The notes under the pieces are model-generated. The model was given only the letters and a program-made list of their open reading frames with translations, had not been told where the DNA came from and did not search any database. This document shows, piece by piece, positions 43,964-52,908 of a stretch of 64,000 bases of DNA (positions within the stretch are counted from its first letter, which is position 1; the number at the start of each line of letters is the position of its first letter). Source of the stretch: Gaiellasilicea sp963789355 (GTDB lineage: Bacteria; Actinomycetota; Thermoleophilia; Gaiellales; Gaiellaceae). The stretch lies in NCBI GenBank assembly GCA_963789355.1, contig CAWBKK010000008.1:1-64000 (forward strand). The letters run 5' to 3'. Position numbers and translations under genes: made by a program.

Positions 43964-45207
43964 GCCGCGCTCCTGACCACCATTCGGGCGTCGGTGTCGA
44001 CAAGTTCGGCCTCCACGTCCGACAGCCGGTGCTGGACGAGAAACGAGCGCTGGCCGACCTTCCAGAGCGCCCAGCCGCGGCGGAGGTGAGGTAGGAGCTC
44101 CGCCTCCGTGTCCGTGAGTCCGAGCAACTCGCGAGCCTGTGGAAGCTGGTCCGGAGGCTGCGCGTAGACGATCTTCGTCTCGGCGTCGGCGAGGAGCCCC
44201 TCGGCGAGACGCACCTCGCGCGAGCCCTCGGCTCCTACGGCCCGCAAGTCGGAGAGCCGGTGCATGACGACGACGTTCTGCGTGCCGAGCCCGCGCGAGA
44301 GCTTGAACGACTGCTGCAGCCACTCGCCGATCCCCAGGTTCGAGACGATGCGCCACGCCTCATCGACGACGACGATGCGCTTTGCGCTGCGCTCGTCGGT
44401 CTCCGCCTCGATCATCGCCTGGAGCCAAGCGGTCGCGCAGGTCATGAGGATCCCGAGCGCCGTCGTGTGGGTGTTCAGGACGGAGCGGAGGTTGAGGACG
44501 ACGAGGGGCGCGCTGAGATCGAGGCCCGGCGTGGTAGGGCCGTCGAACATCCCGTGCAGGTTTCCTGAGCACAGTTGGTCGAGCGCGAATGCCATCGGGC
44601 GGGTCGCCGCGGCGAGCTCCTCGGACGGCATTGCGAGCGCGGCGGCCATCTCGCCCGGAGCGTGGATGAGCACGTCGACGACGGCGGGCAGAGTCGGCTC
44701 GTCGGCGGAGCGTCGCTCGAGCACGCGCAGCGCTTCCTGCGCCGCACGCTTCTCCTCGGGGACGAGCGGCCGCTCGAGCGCTGCTGCGGCGACCGAGTAC
44801 AGGAGGTTGAGCTGGCGTTCGGGTCCCCCGCGCGGCGTCAGTGGGTTCAGGCGGACGCCGCCGCCGGGGGAGAGGGCGATCGGACGGACGTCCAGTGCGC
44901 TCGCCAGCCGGTCGTACTCGCCCTTGACGTCGACGATCCACGCCTGCCGGCCGAACACTGCCTGCCGGAACACGTAGGTCTTGACGAGGCTCGACTTCGC
45001 CCGCCCGACCATCCCGATTACCACGGCGTTCGGGCTCGTGAGCTCGCGGCCGTACAGTTCCCACGGGTCGTAGCAGAAAGAGCCGCCGTAGACGTCGCGG
45101 CCGATGTAGGCGCCGCGCCCGCCGAGGCCGCCCTCGGCGACGAACGGGTAGGCGGACTGGATGTGCGCAGTCGTCGTTCGGTGCCCGGGCTGACCTGCGA
45201 CTTTCAC
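43960..45207 (-). CDS. VirB4-type conjugation ATPase
   Basis: 415 residues. Walker A-like GMVGRAKSSLVKTYVF (Ala in place of the Gly before Lys, a form I have seen in related actinobacterial proteins), Walker B KRIVVVDEAWRIVSN, and a later motif SRGLGTQNVVVMHRLSDL. It powers channel assembly and substrate passage. It overlaps SCO6880 and TraG genes by four bases each. The N-terminal domain of longer VirB4 proteins is supplied by the SCO6880 gene. Confidence 0.8.
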   Translation of the reverse strand: MKVAGQPGHRTTTAHIQSAYPFVAEGGLGGRGAYIGRDVYGGSFCYDPWELYGRELTSPNAVVIGMVGRAKSSLVKTYVFRQAVFGRQAWIVDVKGEYDRLASALDVRPIALSPGGGVRLNPLTPRGGPERQLNLLYSVAAAALERPLVPEEKRAAQEALRVLERRSADEPTLPAVVDVLIHAPGEMAAALAMPSEELAAATRPMAFALDQLCSGNLHGMFDGPTTPGLDLSAPLVVLNLRSVLNTHTTALGILMTCATAWLQAMIEAETDERSAKRIVVVDEAWRIVSNLGIGEWLQQSFKLSRGLGTQNVVVMHRLSDLRAVGAEGSREVRLAEGLLADAETKIVYAQPPDQLPQARELLGLTDTEAELLPHLRRGWALWKVGQRSFLVQHRLSDVEAELVDTDARMVVRSAA

Positions 45208-46694
45208 CGCAGACCTCGGCAGAGCGGCAGGGTGTAGGTGAACGCCTCCTCCTGCTGGCCGAAGAGGCGAAGCAACTCAAGGCGCGCCATCTGAGCGGCG
45301 TGTTCCACCTCGGAGCAGTGCCGTTCGAGTTCCTCATCCGACTGCGCCGAGACGGTCACATAGCCCGCGAAGCGGACGGCGGCGTGTCCGTCAGCCAGCT
45401 CCTCCTCGCGCCGGATCGTCGCGTCTGCGACACGTTGACGCCTTGCCGTTTCCATGAAGCCCATGCGGCCTCGAAGCTCCCGATCGGCCAGGTCGCTCGT
45501 CCGCGACGCCTCAACCTCGCGGATCGCGCGCACCGGCGAGATCGGCTCGATCGTGACCGCAATGGCGCGGACCATCTGCGCGTGAAGGAGGAGAGGGGAG
45601 AGGAAGGCGGCGCCGACCTCAGTGCGCGGCCAGCTAGCGATCCAGTACGTCGCGTGCAGGGCGCTGTCGCTGCGGTACGTCGACCAGGAAGTCTCGGTGG
45701 CGACCGGCCAAGCGGCGGCTTCGTCGATCCCGTCACGATCGCGGTCGGCCGACGCAAGGCGGGCCAGTCCAGGTCGAGACCAGGGATCGAAAGCGACGCG
45801 GAGCGCCGTTGCCACCATCCCTGGGCGTAGTGCGCCGACCACGCGCACGTCGGCTGCGGCGAGCCGCTCGCCGAGGGATTCGAGCTCGCGAAGCAGGACC
45901 GTGCAGGCGCCCGCATCCGCGCCGCCCTTGCCTCCGGCGCGCTTCATCTGGCGCCAGGCGCGCTTGGCGTCGATTTGAAGGCAGACAAAGAGCTCGTGAT
46001 CCTTCGTTACTGTGGGCGCCGACCCGACGAGATCGAGGTACGACTGCATGGCCAGCGATTCGAGCGGGACACTGCCGCGGTCCCAAGCGTCGCCGAGGTA
46101 ACGCCCGATCTCGTCACCGTCGGCGGGGACGGTGCGCTCGACCCACTGGATCCGGCTGACGGGGCTCCCCTCGCGAGCCATGCTCGAGAGCACGCCACCC
46201 CAGGCGGCCTGCCGCGCCTCCTGCTCGGTTCGGTCGAGAAGGCCGAATGAGGAAACCTTGACGGCAAGCGCTGCGGTGTAGGTTCGCCCGCGGCGATCCT
46301 TGAGGATGCCGACCGCCTCCCCGCGAAGAGGAGCGGCGAGCAACTCGAGCCCGATTGCCGCTGCCGGCGGCGAGGCGACGGTCTGCGGCATTCCGGCTTG
46401 CGGGGAGCTGGAGAGGTGTCGATTCCGGCCGCGCGCCCTTCGCGTCGTGAAGCGGCCGGCAATGGGCAGCCACTCGTCGGCTGCTCGTCCGGCGATCGGC
46501 CAGAAACAGAAAAGGAGCGCCGCGACGACCAGGCCGAACGCGGCGAGGAAGCCAGTGCCGGGGAGGAGGCGCATCAGCAACACGCCCGTCGTCAGGCTCG
46601 CGGCGAGCACGAACGCCTGCGCCGTCCGGAGCGAGCCGACGAGGCCGCGACGCTCGAGCGGTCCGAAGCGGTAGCGCCGCGCTTCTTCCGCCAT
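45204..46694 (-). CDS. SCO6880-type conjugation protein (PrgI/VirB4-N-like)
   Basis: 496 residues. Two transmembrane helices at about 25-70 (VLAASLTTGVLLMRLLP; FGLVVAALLFCFWPIAG) are followed by a large cytoplasmic domain with TYWIASWPRTEVGAAFLSPLL and SDLADRELRGRMGFMETARRQRV. This is the layout of SCO6880 proteins in actinobacterial ICEs. They anchor the VirB4 ATPase at the membrane. Confidence 0.8.
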   Translation of the reverse strand: MAEEARRYRFGPLERRGLVGSLRTAQAFVLAASLTTGVLLMRLLPGTGFLAAFGLVVAALLFCFWPIAGRAADEWLPIAGRFTTRRARGRNRHLSSSPQAGMPQTVASPPAAAIGLELLAAPLRGEAVGILKDRRGRTYTAALAVKVSSFGLLDRTEQEARQAAWGGVLSSMAREGSPVSRIQWVERTVPADGDEIGRYLGDAWDRGSVPLESLAMQSYLDLVGSAPTVTKDHELFVCLQIDAKRAWRQMKRAGGKGGADAGACTVLLRELESLGERLAAADVRVVGALRPGMVATALRVAFDPWSRPGLARLASADRDRDGIDEAAAWPVATETSWSTYRSDSALHATYWIASWPRTEVGAAFLSPLLLHAQMVRAIAVTIEPISPVRAIREVEASRTSDLADRELRGRMGFMETARRQRVADATIRREEELADGHAAVRFAGYVTVSAQSDEELERHCSEVEHAAQMARLELLRLFGQQEEAFTYTLPLCRGLR

Positions 46695-46697
46695 CGT

Positions 46698-48113
46698 TTA
46701 CACGTCCTCCGTCGGCGGACGGCTGTTGGAAGGTGGCTCCGGAGGTCGACGGCGCTCGGGTGTCTCTGTGCGCGGTGGCGCGGACTCGTGTCGCGGGGGC
46801 GCGACGGTCGTGCCTTGCCGCGCCGGTGGCCCCTCGGAAGGCGTATGCGTGGCGCCGCCGCGACCGCCGGAGGGTGAGCCCGAACGGCTTGTGGCGGTGT
46901 GCCGGTCCGAGGTGACATCGCGGGCGGTCGCCGACGTCGCTGTCCGCTCGCTCTCGCTGCGCTCGGCGCGGCTGTATATCGTCCCGGCCGCACCCGGATA
47001 GCCGGGCGATGCCGTGCCATGGGAGTGCCGATCCATCGCCTGCCGCATGTAGGAGGCCGGACTGTGCACGCCGGCGGACCCGGCCGCGCCGCTCATCGAC
47101 GAACGCTGCATGACGACACCGGCGGCGGCGATCTCCATCATCGGGATCAGCCGCAGGAGGGCGAAGGGCGACCATGCGGCAAGTACGAGCAGTGCCGCTC
47201 CGGCGATCATTCGCTCGAACATCTGGCCGTCGTCGGCCGCCCCAATTGCACCAGCGTTCGTGATCGCAGCGGACGCGAGGCCGATGATCGCGACGATGAC
47301 GAACTTCGCCAGGATCACCGCGATCAGGAACTCGACGAGCCGTCGCGCGTAGCGGCTCGTGGCCGGCCAGATCATCGCCACGAACGTCAGCGGCATGAAG
47401 AAGAGAGCGATGTAGATCGCGGCGTCGCGAATCACCATCTCGAGCCAGAGCACGAACGCGCCGATCGCCAGGATGATCGCGCCGAGGAACACGCCGAAGA
47501 GCGGCACAGCGCCGGCGGAATCGTCCTCGATCGCGTCGCTGTATGCCTGGCCGACGGACTCGAGGAGGTTGTCGGAGCCGTCGCCGAGTCCTTGGGTGAC
47601 CATCGCGGAGAGGTCGTCGGTGATGGAAACGAGGAGGTCGGTGCCGACGACGGCGGCGCCCGCGAGGATAAACGCCATCGGGAGGTATCCGAATGCCGAT
47701 CGGATGAGGATCCAGGCGTCCTGACGGAGCAACGCCTGTAACGCCGCCAGTAAGAGCAACGGCAGGGCGAGGACTCCCGCAGTGGCGAGCATCGAGCGAT
47801 ACTGGCCGACGAACCACGATGCACCGACGTTTGGGCTGGCCGTCGCGTCGATGAGTTCACCGACCTTGCCCGTCACCCAGACGGCGGCGTTCGTCACCCA
47901 CACAGTGACGCCGCGCATTACGAAGTCGGCGGCGGCGCCGGCGACGTCTTCGGCAAGGTCACCCGCGACATCGCAGACCAGCCCGGGTCCGGGCAGGTCG
48001 CACGGATTCGGGATGCTGGGTATCTGCGCCTGAGCCGGAGGCGCTTGTGCCGCAAACGAGAACGTCGCGACGAGCAGCGCGCACGCAACTCGCAGCGACG
48101 CGGCGTTGAGCAT
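46698..48113 (-). CDS. VirB6/TrbL-like channel protein
   Basis: 471 residues from ATG 48113; an in-frame extension to 48350 is shadow sequence of the next gene. A signal peptide (ALLVATFSFAAQAPPAQA) and about six transmembrane helices (LATAGVLALPLLLLAAL, YLPMAFILAGAAVVG, FLGAIILAIGAFVLWLEMV, AIYIALFFMPLTFVAMIWP, FLIAVILAKFVIVAIIGLA, ALLVLAAWSPFALLRLIPM). A long Ser/Arg/Pro-rich tail follows. It is the inner-membrane pore component. Confidence 0.75.
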   Translation of the reverse strand: MLNAASLRVACALLVATFSFAAQAPPAQAQIPSIPNPCDLPGPGLVCDVAGDLAEDVAGAAADFVMRGVTVWVTNAAVWVTGKVGELIDATASPNVGASWFVGQYRSMLATAGVLALPLLLLAALQALLRQDAWILIRSAFGYLPMAFILAGAAVVGTDLLVSITDDLSAMVTQGLGDGSDNLLESVGQAYSDAIEDDSAGAVPLFGVFLGAIILAIGAFVLWLEMVIRDAAIYIALFFMPLTFVAMIWPATSRYARRLVEFLIAVILAKFVIVAIIGLASAAITNAGAIGAADDGQMFERMIAGAALLVLAAWSPFALLRLIPMMEIAAAGVVMQRSSMSGAAGSAGVHSPASYMRQAMDRHSHGTASPGYPGAAGTIYSRAERSESERTATSATARDVTSDRHTATSRSGSPSGGRGGATHTPSEGPPARQGTTVAPPRHESAPPRTETPERRRPPEPPSNSRPPTEDV

Positions 48114-48117
48114 GCTC

Positions 48118-48801
48118 CTACGGCAACTCACGTGCGAACTCCTCGAACTCCGGAATCTCCGTAAAGAGCTCACCGGCCTCGGACGTCGCGGCGGAACCGG
48201 GGAGCGGCGGTGTCGGCCCGGTCTCGCTGCCGAGCGCGGCGACCTTCCATGTCTTGTCCTCCCACACGAGCGAGACGGTTTCCGTACGCCACGACTGCTG
48301 TGGCGCAGCAGTCGCACCGCTCCCAACGATCCCGACGCGCCAGATCGCAACGGTCGCCGCCGCCGTAGTGAACCGATCGACGCGATAGCCGACCGGCGAT
48401 GTTCGAAGGATGACGACCGGTTCGGGCGCCGTTCCGACGCCCAGGTGTTTCCGCGTCCGCTCCACCGCAGCGACGTACGCGCGAATCAGACCCTCGCGTG
48501 CCTCCGAGGACGCGATCTCGGAGATCCGCCGGCTCAACGCGGTTGGATCGAGAAGGATGCGGCCGTCCAGCGAGTCGACGTAGGCGGCGGCGGCCGAGAC
48601 GGCGCCCTCGCGCGTCCGCGCGGAACCGGCAGGCTTGTCCGTCGTCTTCGCCGGACGCGGAGCACGAGCTGCTTCCGTCACAGTGACCGTCGCTCTGGGC
48701 GGGCTCGCGGCTTCGGGCGAGTTGCCCTGCCGCCCGACCGCCATCCCGATGGCGAAGAGCAGGACCGCGCCAAGTACGAGTGCGATCCAGCTCCGGCGCA
48801 C
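48118..48801 (-). CDS. VirB8/TcpC-like conjugation protein
   Basis: 227 residues with one N-terminal transmembrane helix (WIALVLGAVLLFAIGMAVG), a Pro/Thr linker, and an extracytoplasmic domain VSAAAAYVDSLDGRILLDPTALSRRISEIAS with a terminal beta sheet (TVAIWRVGIVG, TVSLVWEDKTWKVAALG). This matches the NTF2-like VirB8/TcpC type. It precedes the VirB6 gene by four bases. Confidence 0.65.
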   Translation of the reverse strand: MRRSWIALVLGAVLLFAIGMAVGRQGNSPEAASPPRATVTVTEAARAPRPAKTTDKPAGSARTREGAVSAAAAYVDSLDGRILLDPTALSRRISEIASSEAREGLIRAYVAAVERTRKHLGVGTAPEPVVILRTSPVGYRVDRFTTAAATVAIWRVGIVGSGATAAPQQSWRTETVSLVWEDKTWKVAALGSETGPTPPLPGSAATSEAGELFTEIPEFEEFARELP

Positions 48802-48807
48802 GACGCG

Positions 48808-49116
48808 CTACCCGACCGTGTTCCCGAGGTCCTCGAAGAACCCGATGATCGCGGGAGCGGCTCCGATGAGGAGCGCGGCGCCGGCGGACACGAGCGTGCC
48901 TCGCTTGCCGACGCCTGCGTGGTGGTAATTGCCCGAGTGGGAGCTGAGGGCCCAGACGGCCGCCGAGATGATGAGCCCGGCGAGAGCGCCGAGCAGCGCC
49001 CAGAATGCGAGCCCACCGACAAGCTGCTGTAGTGCCGAGCTTCCCGGCAAGCCATCGGAATTCGGATCGCCGCCGAGCCTCGTGGCTCCGAGCAGGGTGA
49101 CGAACAACGTTTGCAT
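48808..49116 (-). CDS. Pilin-like small membrane protein (VirB2/DUF6112-like)
   Basis: 102 residues with two long hydrophobic helices (LVGGLAFWALLGALAGLIISAAVWAL and TLVSAGAALLIGAAPAIIGFFEDL) joined by a short polar loop. Size, topology and position at the head of the channel genes fit a VirB2-type pilin or related subunit. Confidence 0.6.
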   Translation of the reverse strand: MQTLFVTLLGATRLGGDPNSDGLPGSSALQQLVGGLAFWALLGALAGLIISAAVWALSSHSGNYHHAGVGKRGTLVSAGAALLIGAAPAIIGFFEDLGNTVG

Positions 49117-49119
49117 GAC

Positions 49120-50232
49120 CTACCCCCTCCTCTCCGATCGATCGGTGAACCCTGCCGCTATCGCCGCGGCGAGCTCCAGATGCGCCTGGCGCGTCTCGGG
49201 TGCCAACTCTCCGACGATCGCCTCGGCGCCCGTTTCGAGGTGCGCATCCCAAGGAACGCGGACGGTTGCGCGGCAGCGCCCGGCGAAGTGCTCTTCGACG
49301 CGATCGACGTCCACCATTCCGCTGGTCGCACGCACTCCGTTGACGACGCCGACAGCACCGACAACGAGATGCGCGTAGCCGTTCGCCTCGAGCCAGTCGA
49401 GCGTCGAGCTTGCGGCACGAGCACTGTCGAGGCTGGGCGCGATAACGACGACGATCTGGTCGGCCGCATCCAGAATGCCGCGGGTTGCGGACTCCAGCAC
49501 CCCGGTGCCGGTGTCCAGGCACACGAGGTTGTAGTGGCGCTCCAGCAGGTGGATGGCGCGCCGGAACTCGCCGTCGCCGAGCGCCTCGGTAACACGCGGA
49601 TCGTCGTCGGCAGCGATGACCTCGAGCCGTGTCGGAGCCTGCGACGTATAGCCGCGGATGTCTGCGTACCGTTCTATCTGACCGGCGTCTGCGAGCAACG
49701 ACGCGACGGTTGCCGTCGTCTCGCGTCGCACGCGGTGACCGAGTGTTCCCGCGTCGGGGTTGCCGTCGAGCGCAACGACGCGGTCCCCTCGATAGGCGGC
49801 GAAGGTATGGCCAGCGAGGAGGCACGTGCTGGTCTTGCCGACGCCGCCTTTTCGTGAGATGAACGCGATCTTGCGGCAGCCACGGATTGGCGTCTTCACG
49901 CGCGCGATCAGCTCACGCTGTCTGAGCTCCGCGGCACTCGGTGCAACCCGCACCAGTCCGCCCGAGAGCCGGAAAGCAGCGAGTCGCCAGCCCGAGCTCG
50001 GTCGTCCTCCTGCCGGTGCGCGAAGCATCCGCTCGGGCGAGAAGTCTGCGGCGGTTCGGCGCTCCGCATCTCGCCTGTGCACGGAGGTTCGGGTCAGCAG
50101 GGTTGACGTCGAAGTCTCGCCCTCGCCCGCGGACTGCGGCGACGGTTGCTCGCCAGTGAGTAGCGGGATTGGCTGCTCGTGGTCCGCCCAAAGCCCGAGA
50201 CTCTCTCGTCGCTCGCCGTTCTCCTGAGCCAT
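49120..50232 (-). CDS. ParA/MinD-like ATPase leading the conjugation operon
   Basis: 370 residues from ATG 50232 behind GGGAGGGAG. The first 130 residues are a low-complexity linker. The ATPase domain has IAFISRKGGVGKTSTCLLAGHTFA (deviant Walker A), RVVALDGNPDAGTLG and LVCLDTGTGVLESATRGILDAAD. Such proteins position or stabilise mobile elements, or assist assembly of secretion machines. It opens the operon and is divergent from an XRE gene. Confidence 0.75.
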   Translation of the reverse strand: MAQENGERRESLGLWADHEQPIPLLTGEQPSPQSAGEGETSTSTLLTRTSVHRRDAERRTAADFSPERMLRAPAGGRPSSGWRLAAFRLSGGLVRVAPSAAELRQRELIARVKTPIRGCRKIAFISRKGGVGKTSTCLLAGHTFAAYRGDRVVALDGNPDAGTLGHRVRRETTATVASLLADAGQIERYADIRGYTSQAPTRLEVIAADDDPRVTEALGDGEFRRAIHLLERHYNLVCLDTGTGVLESATRGILDAADQIVVVIAPSLDSARAASSTLDWLEANGYAHLVVGAVGVVNGVRATSGMVDVDRVEEHFAGRCRATVRVPWDAHLETGAEAIVGELAPETRQAHLELAAAIAAGFTDRSERRG

Positions 50233-50243
50233 GCTCCCTCCCC

Positions 50244-50281
50244 GTGGATCTACTGGATAGCCAACATAGCAGATGATCCAC
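50244..50281. promoter_or_regulatory. Inverted repeat between ParA and XRE genes
   Basis: GTGGATC (50244-50250) is inverted as GATCCAC (50275-50281), centre-to-centre 31 bases, three helical turns. It lies in the only spacer between the divergent conjugation operon and the XRE gene and contains AT-richer sequence (CAACATAG). A regulator binding site for conjugation control is the simplest reading. Confidence 0.5.
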
Positions 50282-50387
50282 TGTGATTCCAGGGAAGAGT
50301 TGCCCTGCCTGAAAAGGACACGTATCATGGCGCCGCTGCTCTGCGGCAGTGGATCGCCTGGCGTCCAACAAGAAGGAGCACCGGTTC

Positions 50388-50939
50388 GTGAGACCGCGAC
50401 AGACCGCGCTTGGCAGGCTGCTGCAGGAAAGACGCGAGTCCGCAGGCTTCTCACGGACCCGAATCGGAGAGCTCGTCGGCATCAAGGCCGGCACGATCGA
50501 GGGATGGGAACTCGGCCGTGTCGCCAGACCTCCGATCCACGATGTGCTTCGGCTCTCCCACTTCCTCCGCATACCGGCGGACGAGATCCAGCGCGCCGTC
50601 TTCGATGACGCGGGCGAAGCGCCGTCGGCCGAAGAAACGCCTGACGAGGAAGAAAGAAAGAAAGCTCGCCGGAAGCGGAGTCCGAGCGCAGTACCGCTAC
50701 TCGAAGCGGCTTTCCGGCTCCTCGGCTGGGACGAGGCAGCCGCCGCGGAAGCGCTCGGCACCTCGCCCGAACAGGTACGAGCTTGGCGGTCCGGGTCGGA
50801 GCAGATGGCGTTCGCCGACTACATGACCCTGACCTCGATGATCGGCGTGGCTGCAGCCCAGGCAATGAAGGGCGGGGACGCGCGAATCGCCGATCTGGCG
50901 GCTGCCGCCGAGACGCTCGGGGTGAGATCGTCCGAGTGA
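50388..50939 (+). CDS. XRE-type regulator
   Basis: 183 residues from GTG 50388, chosen for the AGAAGGAG site nine bases upstream. An N-terminal HTH (LGRLLQERRESAGFSRTRIGELVGIKAGTIEGWELGR) is followed by an acidic linker and a second HTH-like part (AAAEALGTSPEQVRAWRSG). Likely regulator of the conjugation operon through the inverted repeat. Overlaps the next gene by four bases. Confidence 0.7.
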   Translation: MRPRQTALGRLLQERRESAGFSRTRIGELVGIKAGTIEGWELGRVARPPIHDVLRLSHFLRIPADEIQRAVFDDAGEAPSAEETPDEEERKKARRKRSPSAVPLLEAAFRLLGWDEAAAAEALGTSPEQVRAWRSGSEQMAFADYMTLTSMIGVAAAQAMKGGDARIADLAAAAETLGVRSSE

Positions 50940-51187
50940 TCCTTCGCTGCATCGAGTGCCGGCGCGAGAGTGCCACCGGTCGTCACTGGCGCGCTTATCT
51001 CGCCGACGATCCGCGGGAAAATGATCCTCCCGACGTGGCGGTGTACTGCCCGATCTGCGCCGAGCGTGAGTTCGGGAGCCTTCGAGAAGTCGGCGAGACG
51101 TCGGCGAATTCGAGATTTCGTAAAGCCGGACGGGAGGTCGGCAACGTTCAGGCGCTATATCGCCTCATCGATCCACCCGAACGTTGA
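50936..51187 (+). CDS. Small zinc-ribbon protein
   Basis: 83 residues from GTG 50936. Two CxxC pairs (LRCIECRRE and VYCPICAERE) form a zinc ribbon. The rest is helical. It is coupled to the XRE gene and may assist regulation. Its 3' end overlaps the 3' end of the PurA-like gene by 33 bases, convergently. Confidence 0.55.
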   Translation: MILRCIECRRESATGRHWRAYLADDPRENDPPDVAVYCPICAEREFGSLREVGETSANSRFRKAGREVGNVQALYRLIDPPER

Positions 51188-52588
51188 GCGAGGACCGGTG
51201 GAACGGCCGGCGTCTGACTCCGATCGCGTCCGCAAAGAACTCCTTCTCTCGAAGACATCCGCTGCGGTCGGTCCGCGCGATCCGCGTCTCATCGGTAGGC
51301 CAAGCGCCTCTTCTACGCGAACGAGAAACTCGTCCTCGGCGTAAACGGGTGACAGATTCGGCGCAAGTTCATGCAGCGCGTCCGTTAGCTCACGCTGCTC
51401 CTGCTCCTCGCGCGTCGTAGCGCGTATGTCCGTAATTCGGTCATCCTCGTGATGAAAGAACCGTTGATCGATCGCATCGCGCCGGAGTGAAGAGTACGAG
51501 AGGCAGAGCCGTCTGTGATCGTGCGGGATCGTGTCACAGTGCGTGATGAATCCCCAGTCTGCTCCGCCAAGGACATCGAGGGCATAGCGGAGCGCGACAA
51601 CGTCGAGATGTCCGACTCGGAACTTGCCTTGATCAGGATTAGCCTGATTGTGCATTTCGTTCAATCGCTCGGATAACGCGGGGCTCTCGGACACGAGCGG
51701 CCCGCGGCCGTGTCGCGTGGAGTATGTTCGCATCACGGCGACTCGTTCTAAGTTCCCTGAGAAGCTAGCGTCGTTGAGGATTGCGAAGGCGTTGACGAAA
51801 GTCGTCCGTGTTGAAGTCGTGTGTGGCACGAAGCCAACGACCGGATCGAGTAGCACGCCCTGTGAGCCTTCGAAGATGACGCGGCCATTGGCTAGGAGGC
51901 TCCCGACGTCATTTTGTGCCACGCGCAGGTAGCCGTGAGATGCGATCCGCCGTAGGTCAGAACGATAGTCCGCCAAGGTGTCGTCGCCGAAGTGCGGCGC
52001 GTACCGCCTCCATGGCTCGCGACCGAGGTTCACGCTAATCGCGTCGAGCTCGGCCAGCGCCCAGTCGCGCGTAGCCGCTAGCTTCATGGCAAGACTCGCC
52101 GGCGCGTCGAGATCACCCATCGTCAGCACGACTGCCCCCGAGCGCAATTGCCGGACAGCCTCTGAGACGCCTTGGCCGGTGCTTCCGAGAGCAGCACTGC
52201 CGCGCGCCTCCTCGCGTATGCGGTTGACGGCGGCGTGAAGAGTTGTGATGACTTGTGCGTCGACGGAAACAATCAAGTTCGACCACTCGAGTGGGGCGCC
52301 CTTCCGTCGAAGCTGCGTAACCTCAAACTCGAGCATCAGCGGATTGATCAGCATGAAACTGCTGAGGAAGGTCTTGACGCCAGGAACAAAGGCTCCGGAG
52401 CCAACTTGGACGAGTGTTGCGTGGCGGCCGTCTGGCGTGACGACGTTGTGGCCCGCGTTCGGCCCGCCGCAGTAGCGAACGATCAGCCGGCTTCCTCGCG
52501 CACGGCAGAGATAGTCGCTGACTAAACCCTTGCCAGCGTCGCCAAACCCCAGGTCGGCGAGAAGTAGAGCGGAGGGTTCCTGATCCAT
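51155..52588 (-). CDS. Adenylosuccinate synthetase-like enzyme in the lasso operon
   Basis: 477 residues, somewhat longer than the about 430 usual for PurA. The PurA landmarks are present: GFGDAGKG with catalytic Asp17 and Lys20, GGPNAGHN with catalytic His47, GSTGQG, FEGSQGVLLDPVVGFVPHTTSTRTT near 239-263, and RTYSTRHGRGP. The loop that binds aspartate in PurA (TTGRxRxTGWLD) reads here DQGKFRVGHLD at 319-329: the two Thr become Asp-Gln and the first Arg becomes Lys. PurA uses GTP to phosphorylate IMP and then adds aspartate. The gene starts 15 bases after the B1 gene and shares its direction, so it is the fifth gene of the lasso operon. Confidence 0.85.
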   Translation of the reverse strand: MDQEPSALLLADLGFGDAGKGLVSDYLCRARGSRLIVRYCGGPNAGHNVVTPDGRHATLVQVGSGAFVPGVKTFLSSFMLINPLMLEFEVTQLRRKGAPLEWSNLIVSVDAQVITTLHAAVNRIREEARGSAALGSTGQGVSEAVRQLRSGAVVLTMGDLDAPASLAMKLAATRDWALAELDAISVNLGREPWRRYAPHFGDDTLADYRSDLRRIASHGYLRVAQNDVGSLLANGRVIFEGSQGVLLDPVVGFVPHTTSTRTTFVNAFAILNDASFSGNLERVAVMRTYSTRHGRGPLVSESPALSERLNEMHNQANPDQGKFRVGHLDVVALRYALDVLGGADWGFITHCDTIPHDHRRLCLSYSSLRRDAIDQRFFHHEDDRITDIRATTREEQEQRELTDALHELAPNLSPVYAEDEFLVRVEEALGLPMRRGSRGPTAADVFERRSSLRTRSESDAGRSTGPRSTFGWIDEAI

Positions 52589-52602
52589 AGCGTCAGCCGC
52601 CG

Positions 52603-52908
52603 TCAGCGCTTCGTTGTGGAGCGTTGTTCGTCATCCTCGATGTCGAGCCAGTTCTCAGCCTGAGCGGCGAGGAGGAAGGTCTCGACTGCCTCGCGCGCCT
52701 CCTCCGGAGAACACTCGGCCTCAGCAGCGAAAGAGTGCGTAATCGCATCGAAGCTCGCTCCTTCACCGCGACATAGACTCAGTATAAGTTGGCCCGAAGA
52801 GTTCACTTCAGAGGCAACGAACGTCGTGCCATCGATCACTATCGCGCCGGCCTCTGTTGGCGTAACGCGCATGTTCTCTCGCAATGTGATCCGCGTCTTC
52901 GGGTTCAT
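52603..52908 (-). CDS. Lasso peptide B1 protein (PqqD-like leader recognition)
   Basis: 101 residues from ATG 52908, overlapping the cyclase stop (ATGA). Sequence: ITLRENMRVTPTEAGAIVIDGTT, then GQLILSLCRGEGASFDAI and SPEEAREAVETFLLAAQAENWLDI. This is the winged helix of a PqqD-type RiPP recognition element. It should bind the leader of the precursor and deliver it to B2 and C. It sits after the cyclase, whereas most actinobacterial clusters place B1 next to B2. Confidence 0.8.
   Translation of the reverse strand: MNPKTRITLRENMRVTPTEAGAIVIDGTTFVASEVNSSGQLILSLCRGEGASFDAITHSFAAEAECSPEEAREAVETFLLAAQAENWLDIEDDEQRSTTKR

Noticed and set aside
47110..47741. Plus-strand frames inside the conjugation operon
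   Set aside because: They are opposite a membrane protein with clear helices and have low-complexity composition.
51155..52588. The PurA-like protein as a phage-type PurZ (2-aminoadenine synthesis)
   Set aside because: The catalytic Asp of PurA is kept (GDAGKG), whereas I recall that PurZ replaces it; and no associated dATPase or polymerase gene is present.
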